Made by a program: the position numbers and the translations under genes. The notes below the pieces were generated by a model, which saw only the letters and a list, made by a program, of their open reading frames with translations, was not told the DNA's origin and did not search any database. A stretch of 64,000 nucleotides of DNA from Gamarada debralockiae (lineage: Eukaryota > Ascomycota > Leotiomycetes > Helotiales > Hyphodiscaceae), in NCBI GenBank assembly GCA_002803225.1, contig NXFV01001622.1, positions 1 through 64,000 on the forward strand. Reading direction: 5' to 3'. Shown here one piece after another: positions 1 to 11,797 of this stretch (its first letter is position 1; each line of letters starts with the position of its first letter).

Positions 1-1084
1 AAGATGGTCGGGACTTTGATGAAGCGGCCTGTGGCGAATAAGTTGTATGTGTAGTCTTGGATGAGATCGCCGTCAATTACGTCGCTGTACATGAAAACTG
101 GAGTGCCGCCAGCTCCTCCTGGAGTTGGAATGACAGCGTTGTTCTGGGCGATAACCTGGATGTCCAGCCCTCGGAGACATGCCAAGGTATCTGCAGTGGT
201 GTTGCATCCTACGCGCTCGATCAGAGCATCGTATTGGTATTGGGATTCCTCGACGGTCAACTGGGCACCGAAAGATTGACTCTCAGCAGCAGCCGCGATG
301 AAGAGCCCATCGTTGCGACCACCGTATGCAGAGAGATGAAGGCCGACTGAGGCTGCACCGGCTGAGGCACCACCGATTGTGACGCGCTTGGGATCACCGC
401 CAAACTATGTATTGTCAGTCGATGCCCAAAAGTGAAGATCCGATAAACTTACTAGATGGATATACTTCTGAACCCACTGAAGAACGAATCGCTGATCAAG
501 AAGTCCAGCGTTCAAATCTCCGCCAGCTTTGACTTCCTTACTAGCAAGGAAGCCCCATGGACCAACTCGGTAGTTGAAAGACACGACAACCATGTCATGG
601 TCTCCAGCTTCGATCAATGCAGCGCCATTCATGTTCGGACTCGAATCGCTATTGAGTCCTCCGCCTTGAATAAATACAAACACGGGATGTGACTTGGAGT
701 CGTTGAGCGGGGCGTAAACGTTGAGAAAGAGACAGTCTTCGGAGAAGCCGGGAGCGATACCAGTGGAAGGAGTTGGGAGACAGACATTCCCGTACTGAAT
801 TTGTAAGTTAAGAATACTGGTATTGAGAGGGTGAAACATACCGTATCAGCATGTTGAACTTGATCGTTCACAAGAGGAGGTTGAGGAGCCTTAAATCGCA
901 AGTCACCGACCGGGGGGGCAGCATATCTGATACCCATCCATTTCACAATCTCGTTATCTGCGGCCGAGATACCAACATATTTGGCGTAACCAAGATCGAC
1001 GGTGAAATCAACCTCTGCGGCTGCTTTATGAGCGTGGTGAGTGAGGACGAGCACAGTCGTCAGGAATATGGCTAGGAAAACCAT
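1..1084 (-). CDS. Type-B carboxylesterase/lipase, 3' part cut by window edge
   Basis: An alpha/beta-hydrolase of the cholinesterase-like (type B) family, expected to hydrolyse carboxylic esters outside the cell or at a membrane. Three exons are visible: 1084-842, 794-453 and 404 to the window edge, with introns GTATGT..CAG and GTAAGT..TAG. The N-terminus is a hydrophobic segment that could be a signal peptide. The frame stays open upstream to about 1201 and contains a longer membrane segment, so a type II membrane protein starting in an earlier exon is also possible; a CTGCTAAAC..CCCAG acceptor sits near 1170. Seen motifs are the family signature EDCLFLNVY, the oxyanion-hole GGG, and the nucleophile elbow GGASAG, with Ala where most members have Glu (GESAG). 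The Glu and His of the triad lie beyond the window. Confidence 0.85.
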
Positions 1085-3708
1085 TGCGAGACCAAAGATG
1101 ATGAGCCAACAAGTGCAAGAGTGTCGAAAGGTGCGGGCGGTTGGAGGGTTCCATTTTGATTTCTTCTGGGAGTTTAGCAGGTTATATTCACTTGGCGGCA
1201 AGTCACTGGTTGGTAAGATCCGTCTTGCGTGTCAGGAATATCTGACACCTGACGGACCGATCTGACCCGATATCAGAAGGCTCTGTAGACACGTCCGTAA
1301 GGTACATATATACGAGCTGTACAGAGCTCTATATATACAGACTCTACCGCAGGTAGAACTAGAAAAAGAATTAAGTCAAGTACTCCTGAAGAATCACTTC
1401 TACGAAATTCATTTACTAGCGTCCACGTGACCCTGCACTAAGCCATAAATCTGACATTGCGAAGGTGAAGGACTTCGTTGCCTGGGGGTGAGGAATGCTC
1501 CTATCACGCTGGATGAATGCTTTTGTTGTTCATCTGGCCCCCCCTCTTGGCCCTCACCATACCCCTCTTCGGCCTCCTCGGAAAGGTTGCGTGTGGGTGC
1601 ATCGGCAATGTCAGCCTTGTGTCGCTTCTCGCCCCTGTCCGGACCCCACAAGGCTGCGCGAAAAGAGTGGAGAAATTGCATCCGAGGAACGGATATTATT
1701 GGCTTAGCTCTTTAAGAGAGTCGAGGCTGCCAACATCCTACGCGAAAGGGTCAGGAACTGCAGAGGTGGTTGGATGCGACCCTGAGCTAAGATTGAATGG
1801 AAGGTTCTGAGGAAGAACTTTCAATCCCTCGGGCCTCGATCTGGTTCCTCGATTCGGGAGCTTCTTGACACACGTTTCTTAAGCTATCGTCGGGATGGCC
1901 AGTCAGGGGGAGTAATCAGAGTTCGCGTTAGAAAAGATACTGACCAACTCTGAGAATTGCTTCTTCCAAAGTCGGAACACCAGACACCAAAAAAGATATT
2001 CTCCGAGCCAAGAATAGGGTTCGTTGATGTGCGTGCCAAGATAGAAGGGTGCTACAAAAGCTTGGAGATTCTAGAAGGCTTGCTCTTGGCTTTTCTTGGC
2101 AAAACTATTAAGAAACATGGGAAGAAGGAATGAGGGAAAGATAAATAAGTAAGGAAATTGGGAGTGAGGTAAGAAATGCGGCTGTGTTGCTACGTCGTTC
2201 GAGGGACTATTTTGTTGGTGTTCTGTTCGGCCAACGCGAAATTATTCATGATTCTCCCAAGGCGGCGATGGGCCCTTGAAACCTTAATAATAAGTTCCTG
2301 AAGCACGTAGGTTTTTGCTGGTGTTTTTGAGGCTTGGACAGGCACTTGAAACAATTGCGGGAGATCAGAGGGTACTTTATCTCGGACCTCATCTAGGTAC
2401 CTTCAAGAATTAAACTTTTCAGTAAACTTTTGTCAACAGTGTTGTGCTCTGGTTCTTTCTGCTGTTTCTGGATATCGAGATGGGACGTTTCCGGCAGGCG
2501 CAATTAGCCTACCCAGGTTCCGGATTGAGGTCCCAAGATCACCACCTAAAAGGCCTTAGCTTTATTCCAACTATTCCAGCACACTGTACTTGACGATATG
2601 TGCTCTTTCAACCGCACATCTTTGGCGCAATTGTGCAAGTCTCCGATTATCTGGGTTTCTATGCTGTCATCTTTCCTCCACCACTCAGAATTCAGAATAC
2701 CTTCTCCAGACTTTGGCGCAAATGCCCAAACAGCCTTGGGCTGATGACATTCTACTGTCCCAGTTCATAATAACCTCCGCGGTACAGTTACTTCAGCTTC
2801 GCTCAGCTTCTTACTGAGATCTAATCGAGAACCCATGTGCTTAATGAAAATTTAATACTTTTTATGTCGCCATCTGAGTTCAGTGGGTTGAATTCTGGAA
2901 ACGAAAGATCTGGGCGATGTTTGTTTGGCTACTCTCCGCCAAGACGAACCCTCCCCTGTTTCGCGGCTCGGCCCCACAGGATAACATCCGATGAGCATGC
3001 TCTTCCCTCCTGTAAGAATCAGTAAGAGAGATGGATAAGTACTGTCTAAGTCTCGAAAATTGTTCAAATGCAGCTCGATCAATCCCAACGACGCTCGCAC
3101 GTGATTGCAGGAAGGATGGTTGACTCCAATCATCGCCGTCCGCTAGATATCCTACCTCCAAGCCACCACGTTCAATCTTGACCCAAGTGATCATAGGGAC
3201 ACGAACAATCTGCAGAGCTGGAAGAAAACCAAGAAAGGCGTGAGATAGAAAAGTCATTCATATCCAATCTCTCGTAATCGTGTCAAGTCAAGTCATCTCA
3301 TCGTACATCCCTCCCTTCCATTTCTCAAGAAATCTTTCCCCGCCAAAGCACCCAAAATCTCTAGTCATCATCTTCTTAAGTATTTGTCATATCATCTCAT
3401 CAAATCCCATAAACACCACCCCCATACGCCTCTATCACTGGGGCCCAAAACTCCGCAAAACTCTGCGCTGGCGCTGGGCCATCATAGCATTCAGGGAGAT
3501 ATTCGCCGTCAAGCCCGCAAAGCATGCCTATGTGTCGCGAAACCAAACGCGTAAGTATATATACCAAAAGAGAATTCGCCGTCTAAACCACAGAACATGT
3601 CTGAGCGCGGGAAAAGAAGTAATAAGTACATGCAGTAGAAAATAAATGATGTTGTTTGTAGAAGTCGTGGGTGTCGCAACGTTGCTTGGGATGACGAGTG
3701 GGAACTCA
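1085..3708. other. Intergenic, no convincing gene
   Basis: About 2.6 kb between the carboxylesterase and the F-box gene. Open frames exist on the minus strand at 1409-1681 and 2852-3257, but they lack recognisable domains, splice context or a good start. Two overlapping frames compete at 2852-3257, which suggests chance openness or an old relic. Nothing else supported. Confidence 0.5.
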
Positions 3709-4724
3709 TTAGTCCCAGGATCCAATCACAATTGCTTTACCTGAGTGGTTGACTTCTTGATCAAGGGATTGCTCGACCATGAGAAGTAGTTGTGTTGTCC
3801 TTATCAAGAGTTCTGCAATCATGAGCATCTTGTTTGTTCAAATAGATTTAAGAATTCAAACCTACCCTCATATTGCAGCGTATATGAGACCGAAGGATCC
3901 TCATCACGCCGCATCAAAATAGGCGCATTGATATCCTCCCTCTCCACCACCTTGATGCGCAACCCAACGTGCTTCCCAGTGTCTGCCCATAGGAGCTTCT
4001 TCTCGTGTTCCTCATCCTCTGCCTCTTTCGAGGTCCCCGCAAATGTAGACTTCAACGCGTTCGAGCGCTCAGCAAGCCAGAGTCGAAAGATCCTTATGAT
4101 TCCTTCACCAATTGTGACAGAACTCTTGAACAGCCCCCTCTTTGGCCCAACTTTGACAAGATTGGTGATTGTGCAGAGTTGTGAGAACAGTTCATGCGAC
4201 TCAAGATGTATGTTCTGGCAGACGAACTCCGCTTCCCGCTCAATCAGACTATTCGAAGGACCAGGAGCCCATCCGCCTGCGGGATGTGGGCGCTGGGGCT
4301 TGCGACCTTCTTCGGGCTGTAGAGGTCGAAAGTGCGAGTACAATCCCGAGAGCTTGCCGAGTCGGCCTGTCTTCTCAATCCCTTCATATAGAGTTCCTTC
4401 TCCTTCAACATTGTCGCTAAGACCGTCTGTGCCCAGATAATCGCAGAAAAGGTATGGGGTTGAGAGCTTGGTGGAGGGGTGGAAGCATTCGAGGATCAGC
4501 TTGTGGTCTTTGAGGGATGCGGCTTTTATTAGGCGATGGTGGAGGATTCGAAGGATCAGGTCGTGGATGCGGTGGGAGGTGAGGGTTATTGGGAGGAGTT
4601 CGCGCGTGGGGAAGGAGGAGAGGATCGAGGTGAGAATCTATAGATGTGAGAAATGCCCAGTATACTGAGTGACTTTACTGACCTCGTTGGGCAATGCCCC
4701 AATCCCAGCGAGTTCAGTCGCCAT
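3709..4724 (-). CDS. F-box protein, 305 aa
   Basis: Probable substrate adaptor of an SCF ubiquitin ligase. Three exons: 4724-4683, 4637-3866 and 3812-3709 (918 nt in all), with introns GTCAGT..TAG (45 nt) and GTAGGT..CAG (53 nt). The start is the ATG giving MATELAGIGALPNE, after which splicing continues into ILTSILSSFPTRELLP. Together these form an N-terminal F-box (LPxEIL..IL...P...L) at residues 10-50. The rest has no repeat type I recognise (no WD40 or LRR pattern). The last exon adds about 34 residues; reading through its intron would instead stop at 3819, so the C-terminus is the least certain part. Confidence 0.75.
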
Positions 4725-5619
4725 TATTGTCGACTTATATACAAACAAACGAAAATTTAAAAACAAAGACACAATCCCACCCAGTCCAATCCTTGAGGGC
4801 AGGGTCTTAGGCCTTATATTTGATATGGTGGTGATTGCAAAGTATCGGCCGTCAACGCGACAATAAAGTCCGACTCGCGTAAGACTCGGAGTCCGCGCAA
4901 AGAGCTCAATGCAGCTCGGCTAGCTAGAGGACAAGGCAGGATAATTGTGATATTGACCGACGAGACTTGAAGAGGATTGACAATCTCTAACATCCAGTTA
5001 GTATACCCGGTCTTCAATGCGCAATATGATGGCGGCTTACGGTAAGACGGGATTGAGAGAACGTTATTTGACGAATTCTGCTGTCGCTCAGCTGAATAAG
5101 GGGTAAGTAATCTTGAGGAAGGAGGTAGGCGATAATTGTGTGGGCGAAATCGGATGATTCTTGAGGATGATTCAATGTTGAAGAGAGGAATGGGTGAAGA
5201 GATACTTTATGACGGCAGTGACGTTTCAAGTGCTTTATTTCCAATCACGGGCACGATAAGAGATCCCTGCTAACAATGGCAATCCCAAGTCATTCCGTTT
5301 TGGGCCATCCGCGAGTCACGTGCGTTACTAAACACGTTTTCTTCATTCGTGATTCGTCTCTCTTCCCTTTCCTCATCAGTCACATTATACTCCTGCTTAA
5401 CACCATTGGAAGCTCCTCATATAATGGATATTGCAATCACTTGTCATGCATTGTAATCATGCTCGTTGGCAACTTGCAGTGCAAGTGTAAGCTCGTGTTT
5501 AGTTGACGCGTCTCGACGTTGCTTCCCGAGTTGCATGATTCGAGGACCTTCCAAGTTGGCAGTATCTACGGGACTTCCACGGATCTAGAGTCATGTTCCC
5601 GAAGATATCCACCACCACT
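4725..5619. other. Intergenic, no gene seen
   Basis: Upstream region of the F-box gene. Short open frames on the minus strand (5014-5244 and 4814-5017) have no recognisable domain and are probably leader sequence or chance. Confidence 0.45.
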
Positions 5620-7818
5620 TCAAGGTCCAAGAATGTCATTGACATGACTGTCCACCTCGATGCATCTCTCCAGTTCGTTCACAATCCCCACCACAACCGC
5701 GTTCTGAAGTACAACAGAATCCAGATCATCACCCACTCCAAAATCACAATCGAGGCACTTCTTCACCAGCTTTCCATACCTTGCATCCAACTCCCTCAAA
5801 GCTGAAAGGCCGAGTCTCTTGGCGGTGAAGAAGTCTGTGTACATGCTGCCACCTTGTTCTTGAACGTCTTCCTCTTGGCGCAAATATTGGAGTGGTGCAT
5901 CGTATCCGAGTTCCAGGAGAATCACACCGAGATTGAACAGGGTCTCGTTTCGTGAAAGAGTCAGTACATTTTGGGCATTGAGCCGCCGCGGTCCCAGTCG
6001 AGCCCGGAGACAAGGTGCTTGGAATGACAGCGGCCTGTTTACTGCCTTTGCCTTGTTCTCGAGGAAATGAATGTCGGTGCTTTTCAGATTATTCTCTAGC
6101 CAAGGCGTTGAACGGAACCGGAGCACTCCGAGAGTGAGGAGCTGAGCCAATTTGAACTTCGCATCCCATGCCTCCCGCCTTCTCGAGTCAGCTCGCTCCG
6201 TGAGGATAGAGTGCAATGACTTTGTCCGATTTATGCAGTCCTCGGGACATTGGCACATGTAAACCAAATGTTCAAATGTTCTAGTAATCTCAGAAAATAC
6301 TGCAGATGCATGTGCACTCGCGTTATCTAGAATATCATGGATGTGTCGGCAAAGGTTCTCGACTGCCACCAGTGGAATTATTGGGCCTGGAGCTGCAGTC
6401 CCTCGAGTTTGAACAGGTATTGTTGTTTGCGAAGATCTACCCCGGCCCAAGTCAAACGTGACCGCTATGCGATCTGCACCAAGGTCCTGGAGGGTGTTCG
6501 TTAGATTCTGGGTGTTCATGTCCACTCGATGGGCGGATGACGATCTCGACGTTCTTTTTGTTGAGCTTTCGAGCTCTCTTAATCTGAAACTCTCCACACC
6601 TTGTGATGTTGAGCCCTCACTCCTGTGTGATGCCGCTCTGCTTGAGTTCCTTGAAGTAGGCTCTTTCCCTTTCTTTGTTGCCGAACGTCCACTGCCGCCG
6701 CTGCCAATTGAATTTCGCGGTATCAGAGCTTGCCTTCTCGGGCTGGTCGACGTTGATCCTTCTGAAAGCTTGGGAGCCGATTCGATGTTCAGCCAGACAG
6801 CTTCCGAAAATGTCATGTCATTTCTTGTGACACAGCTTACAGAGAGGCTGAATCGAACCTTTGACGCAGTCCGACAACTCTGCGCTCCGCCAACTTCTAG
6901 GAACAGATTGGCCGTATGATCAACTTGTGTGTCGCAAAGCCATTTGGTCGAGAGAAGTGTCAGACGAAACCTAGGCTGTTGTTGGTTGCTATGGTATCAG
7001 TTGTTTACATGTATATCGGGTTCTGGCAACCCCACGATTCCCTCCTTAGAATTCAATACATACATGATTTTATCACATAATATCGTCTGATTCGACAAGA
7101 AGACTGTGAAGCTTCGCAGACGCCTGACGTGTCACACTCAACTCCGGGGTATCATAGAACTTAGAGGCTGTCCATTTGGAGTCATATGCGTGGCGACTTC
7201 ACATATCTGCCTTGAGAGAGTTCACAAGTCCTCGTTATAAGTCGAAGTTTATTCATGATCATTCAGTCGTATCTTTGCGAAGCAGCTCTTAATCCTAGAT
7301 CGGAAGAACGCGAAGGGACCTTTTCCAGAGGTCTACATCTAAGTTAGAAACTTTACTCCATCCCTCATCAGCATCACGTAGAGCGATGTCACCGTAGAGA
7401 CATAGACTCGCCTTTCTTGTTACAACTTCTTGGAAACACCTCGTCTCATCGGTGATCTCATCCAGCGTCTCTTGAATTAGCCGCAATTTGCCGACACATC
7501 TTGTGAGGGAACTCCCTAGCAGGTTCTCCAACCGCCGATTCAAGGCATCGCTCCGCCTCGCCGGATGATGCGCATCCTTGAGAATGTTTTCCAGTAACAC
7601 ACCTCCTATGTTGTCATGACTTTCGACCGCCAATAGAAGAAGTTGGCATTCATTGTTGAAAATCGTTTTCAGCGTGGCCTCGTCGTGAACTTGTCGATCT
7701 CCCTTGAGTATCGCTGGTACGTCACGAAAGGGTGAAAGGTGTACTCATCATTCTCAATGGCAGAAATGATTAAAAGGGCTATGCCAAGTGCGAGACCTAC
7801 CGCGGAAACGGGATCCAT
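5620..7818 (-). pseudogene. DUF7580-type fungal protein, decayed
   Basis: The minus strand carries pieces of one gene in family order. A start at 7818 (MDPVSAVGLALGIALLII) gives the usual hydrophobic N-terminus. After a frame change near 7690-7720 comes a helical segment (ECQLLLLAVES) open to 7295. Then about 300 nt in the same frame hold several stops (TAG, TAA, TGA) between coding-like stretches such as QASAKLHSLL. A last block is open from about 6990 to 5620 (ATG at 6816 gives 398 aa), with HTANLFLEV and the kinase-like C-terminal half typical of DUF7580 (LLTLGVLRFRSTPWLE; LFNLGVILLELGY). Function of the family is unknown; members sit in HET/NLR-type fungal repertoires. The stops and frame change suggest a pseudogene, although a spliced shorter gene from 6816 cannot be excluded. 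Confidence 0.65.
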
Positions 7819-8736
7819 CGCTCGACGCTCAACCGAAAGCAGTCACCATCGTAGACTTGATCTGTCGGTCTTCAAGTCAAAGGGCATCACGATGCTTAGA
7901 CATGAAAATGGGCCTCGAAGACCCCTGCAAGCCACCTCGCAACCTCCCAACCGATAAAAAGGTTTATCCCCCTCCTATATTTTTAGAAATCAATCGAGTC
8001 TTTTCTTGCGCATCTGACAGGCCATTTGGCCACAACCCATCAACTTGGCTAGTCGTATGGGGATAGTAACTTGGTTTACCTCCGCTTAGGATTGGTTCGG
8101 TCAATGGGGGGACTGTTCGTGTTGGCTTCTAGGAAAATAATATGGAGAACCTATTAAGAGAAATTTGAACACAACTTGACAATGGGCAAAACGACTATGC
8201 GAGTACTCATTTGCAATAAGATTGGGCTGTTGGATGAATCTGGATCCCATCACAAGACAGGTTATGTAGCTAGTGAGGAAAGGAAGTGGGGCTACATAGG
8301 GCCAGCGGTCTGAACAGCCAATGGGAATAAATCAAATCAAATCAAATCTGAAATTTATAGAGCTCAATGATCTCCCCAAGTCGTGCTCTTTCAAGTCTTC
8401 ATTTGATACAAATAATTCTTCTGACTTGTGTTCCGGCTTTGTTACCTAATCTTTGTGAGAAGAAGTGATGTTCCACCAAGCATACGTCCCAAGTTTGGCG
8501 CACGCAAGTGCAAAAATTCGCAGATTAACGGTAGTGGTGTTTTGCGCAACTCTGTAGCATGAGAATTTGATAACTTTTCATCCATAGTCTTTTTACTGCG
8601 AAATTTCGCAAGAACAGTTTTAGTCTGGAGGCATATCTGCTTCGCGTATATAAAAGCGTAAGAGTTCGACGGCTCTCAGGCGTGATACTCACAATCGATT
8701 TGATACATCACAATTCTAGTGAACATCAGACTTCAA
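7819..8736. other. Intergenic region
   Basis: No supported gene between the DUF7580 relic and the small ORF at 8737. The last 90 nt look like a promoter for the latter. Confidence 0.4.
8647..8656 (+). promoter_or_regulatory. TATA box upstream of small ORF
   Basis: A clear TATATAAAAG lies about 90 nt before the ATG at 8737, supporting transcription rightward into the short two-intron transcript. Confidence 0.45.
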
Positions 8737-8932
8737 ATGCATCATCCCAAAGCTCTTTGCCTCAAAGCTTTCAATATGAGCTTTCCTACTGCACGGGAGT
8801 TGCTCCACGCTTATGAAGAAGGCAGCGGAAGCGGCAACCCAAAGCCAGTCAAACCACAGCCTACTGATCCAGGTATGAGTGACCCCTTTTATCAGTTCGA
8901 CTTAGCTAACGGTATTAGGATATGGCAACTGA
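8737..8932 (+). CDS. Small hypothetical protein, 49 aa
   Basis: Two coding exons, 8737-8872 and 8919-8932, spliced over a 46-nt GTATGA..TAG intron with a GCTAAC branch site. The product ends TDPGYGN and has a Gly/Ser/Pro/Lys-rich middle (GSGSGNPKPVKPQP). A second in-frame ATG gives MSFPTARELLHAY. About 40 nt further on there is another intron-like stretch (GTAAAT..TACTTACTAACA..AAG, about 8970-9026) that would lie in the 3' UTR. The TATA box and good branch sites suggest a real transcript. No family recognised, no Cys, no signal peptide; a non-coding RNA is an alternative. Confidence 0.35.
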
Positions 8933-9185
8933 GATTTCCCATACTTGCTCAAGGGTGGTGTCTCGAAATTAGGGTAAATCAAGTCGAGAGTATGCCTTCA
9001 ACTAACTACTTACTAACAATTCCAAGCTTCGGCTAGCCAGTTCCCCTTTGGCCTGTTGTGTTGGAATTTTATTGTCGGATGGGAGAAAAGTCTGTAGAAT
9101 AGAATCTAAGATAGGAGTGAGACTAAATACAGGGGAAATTGAGGTGAGGTGCCTTAGGCAGTAGTTCATCTGACAGTTATGGGTT

Positions 9186-11797
9186 TCAAGGACATATTTC
9201 TTCGTCTATTAGCGGCTTTGGTAGACCTTGGTTTCTGTCGCGGTTGCTTTTCAGCTCTTCCATAGCTTTCGGTCGCTCAGTTTCTAATTCCAAGAAATCA
9301 AAATTTGTTAAGTCGTTGCTTGTCGCATCTATGTTCAACAGAGCCTCAGACGGCAAGTCAAAGTCCAGCTGATCCGCAAAATATCCGAAGTCATTGGTTT
9401 CGTAAGGAATGAAGTTGTCTTGCGTGGGATCAAATGATGCAAGTCCGGCAAAATCAGCCTCGTTGAAATATTCCAGAAGATCTTGACTAGGGTCGATATT
9501 GGGATCCATTGATTGTTCAGCGGGACACATCAGAGCTGTCATGGGCCCTGTATTGTCATGTGGAGGAGAAACGTCCTGAGTTGCTTGCATAATCTGGAGA
9601 CTTGGGGCATTGACGGGCGGATCGAGAATACTTGGCTCCATTTGAATGCCCGGAGTTTGTGGAACATGAACTTGCGAAGAGTTTGTGTTCTCGGAGAGAT
9701 CCTGTTGCCCCGGGGAAGGAGCTCTCGGCTGTAGATCGTCTTCACGAAGATGTGCCGCAGACTCCTCTGATCCTACGGCTGCAGCCGATGAGCCCGAAGG
9801 GTGCTCAATGCCCTTTTTTTCAGGCTTGTTCTCTTCTGATGTAGACGTTTTGAAAGATTCAACAGTTGCAGAGACTGCCGACTGAGCTTCCAATGCAAGG
9901 CGAATAGCGCGCTCGATGAGTCGTTGAGTCTCCCTGTTAAGTTCCAGCCTTCCTTGCTCAAAGTCGGGCTCTAGGATACTGTTAAAGATGGCCAGAAAGG
10001 TGTCGGCATCTTGCGATGGAGCCATTATCTGAACTTGTGCGTTCTCAACCCCTGAGTGAGTTTAGCACGTGGCTGACAAGCTGAGGCAAATGACTTACAG
10101 GGATGTACTGGTCTATCAAGGCCAGGAAAGAGTACTTCCCAAATGGCAAACCATATGTCAATATCATGTTGCCTTTTATCCGAATCACTCATTCCTCTTT
10201 TGGCTTTCAGCAGATCTTCTATCTTTTCCCATTGGCTATCATCGATGCCTTCTTTTTGTTCGTCAGGGTTTCGGGGACATGATCCTGCTTGTCGATGGCT
10301 GGTGAGTTCACCAAGATCTTTAAAGAAAGAGTAACATCTTTCGCATTGAGGGGTCCTATGAGTATCCTTGAAATGTCCTCTGAGAGAAATGTTACAAATC
10401 ACCCTCAGAAAGTTGTGATAGAACTTACTTTAAGCGTCTCAATTCTCTACTGCTTGGACTCATACATACGCGAAATTTGAGATCGTTATCGCGACAATAT
10501 CGCTCAGGACTTTTCTTGTGGAAGTGGCATGCGAAGCTAGGAGGTTGCGCAGAATGTCGATCAGATCTTATCCTCCGTCTTTTCGAACCGCCATTATCTC
10601 GCCCATCCTCAGATTCGTCTCGCTCGCGTCCTCGTTTACGTTGACGTGGATCGTTAGGGGAACTTCCGTTAGTCGGATTAGATGATGAGTCGTCCACAGT
10701 TCCATTCTCTTCTGCCGCTCCGGTGGACTCATGTGTTGGAGCTGCTGTGTGGGTTGGACCTTCTGAAACAAGTCCAACTTGCAGCTGAGCATGAATTTGG
10801 GGAATGAGACGCGCAGCTAGTTCAAGGTTATGACCGAGTACGGAAAATAGGCGAGAATCTAGCAGATTCAGCACAAATGCCGAATAATCAGCTTCGTCTT
10901 CTGAGTCGGTTATATCCTCTTCAGACTCAGTGTTATTGCTTTCGAGTTCTGTCTCGCTCTCCATATTTTGTTCTCGATAGCTGAATGGACCGCACGTCAT
11001 TGCAGACTCGGGAGTCAATGTTGGTGACAGAGAAGGTCCTGATGACGGCGTGGACAGTGTTGATGCCAGGGCGCAATCAGATGTCGTGTGTCGATCAGCT
11101 CCTTCTCTGCATTTTAGTCATTAGATTTGAATCTACAGTCCCAGGAGTCGCGAGAACTCACAAGGGTCGCGTGGCAACACTTTCTTCCGCGGTCGAGATT
11201 TCAAACTCTCGGAGATTATCTTCAAAATCTGTTACCGAGCTTCAAAAATTTCGTTAGTTGATTCTAAGCTTCAAAAAAATGCTAATTGACGTACTTTAGT
11301 AGCTTCGAAGCTGAAATAATATGAAGATCGTATGTATTATTCTCGGGCAACAGCATTTTCGGACTAGAAGTATGGAGGTTGGGGGTAGGAAGGTTAAATA
11401 CAGAATTCCTTCTTCGTATGGCTTTCGTATTGAGGCAATGGCCAGCGTCCAAGAGGCGGTATTCGAGTTGCTCTATAGTACAGAACTCGCAGCGGTGATG
11501 CTCACAATCTCGCTCTGGGCATTGGCCAACCAAAACGGTCATCCCGCCTTGCTTACCACAGTTACAACAAACCCAGATCCAATAGGAGTGCCGGATAGAT
11601 TTTGTTGTACCTCCATAAAGTCTCTTTGAATGTCCATGGCCATGAGAATCTCGTGAAGGGATCGGAGGAGGCCGCCCTGTAGTTCGATACTTTTCACGGT
11701 GCTCAGAACCCGAGTTCTTGCTTTTCCACCCAATCAACCTCGCTACCCTGGCGGCTGGCAATACTCGCTGGTTTTGCTCAAACGTCGTAACTCCCAT
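9186..11797 (-). CDS. Cys-rich / C2H2-type zinc-finger protein, 801 aa
   Basis: Probable nuclear DNA- or RNA-binding protein. Five exons splice in frame: 11797-11295, 11239-11162, 11106-10429, 10379-10099 and 10051-9186 (2406 nt), with introns of 47-76 nt and clear branch sites (CAACTAAC, GACTAAA). Exon 1 encodes a Cys/His cluster at about residues 75-105 (WVCCNC..C..C..HH.C..C), a module seen in many mould proteins. Acidic/Ser-rich and basic KRRRIRSD segments follow. The exon 3/4 junction builds the fungal finger block FACHFHKKSPERYC..RRLKGHFKDTHRTPQCERC..H..C, in which the usual GPGW linker is lost. The C-terminal 290 residues are acidic and Gln-rich and could be an activation region. The first exon could belong to a separate gene, but its splice phase fits exactly. 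Confidence 0.75.

Noticed and set aside
1409..1715. Overlapping open frames on both strands
   Set aside because: Four frames are open at once, none with a domain or splice context; likely compositional.
2852..3257. Minus-strand ORFs of 93 and 125 codons
   Set aside because: They overlap in different frames and neither has recognisable motifs or a supported start.
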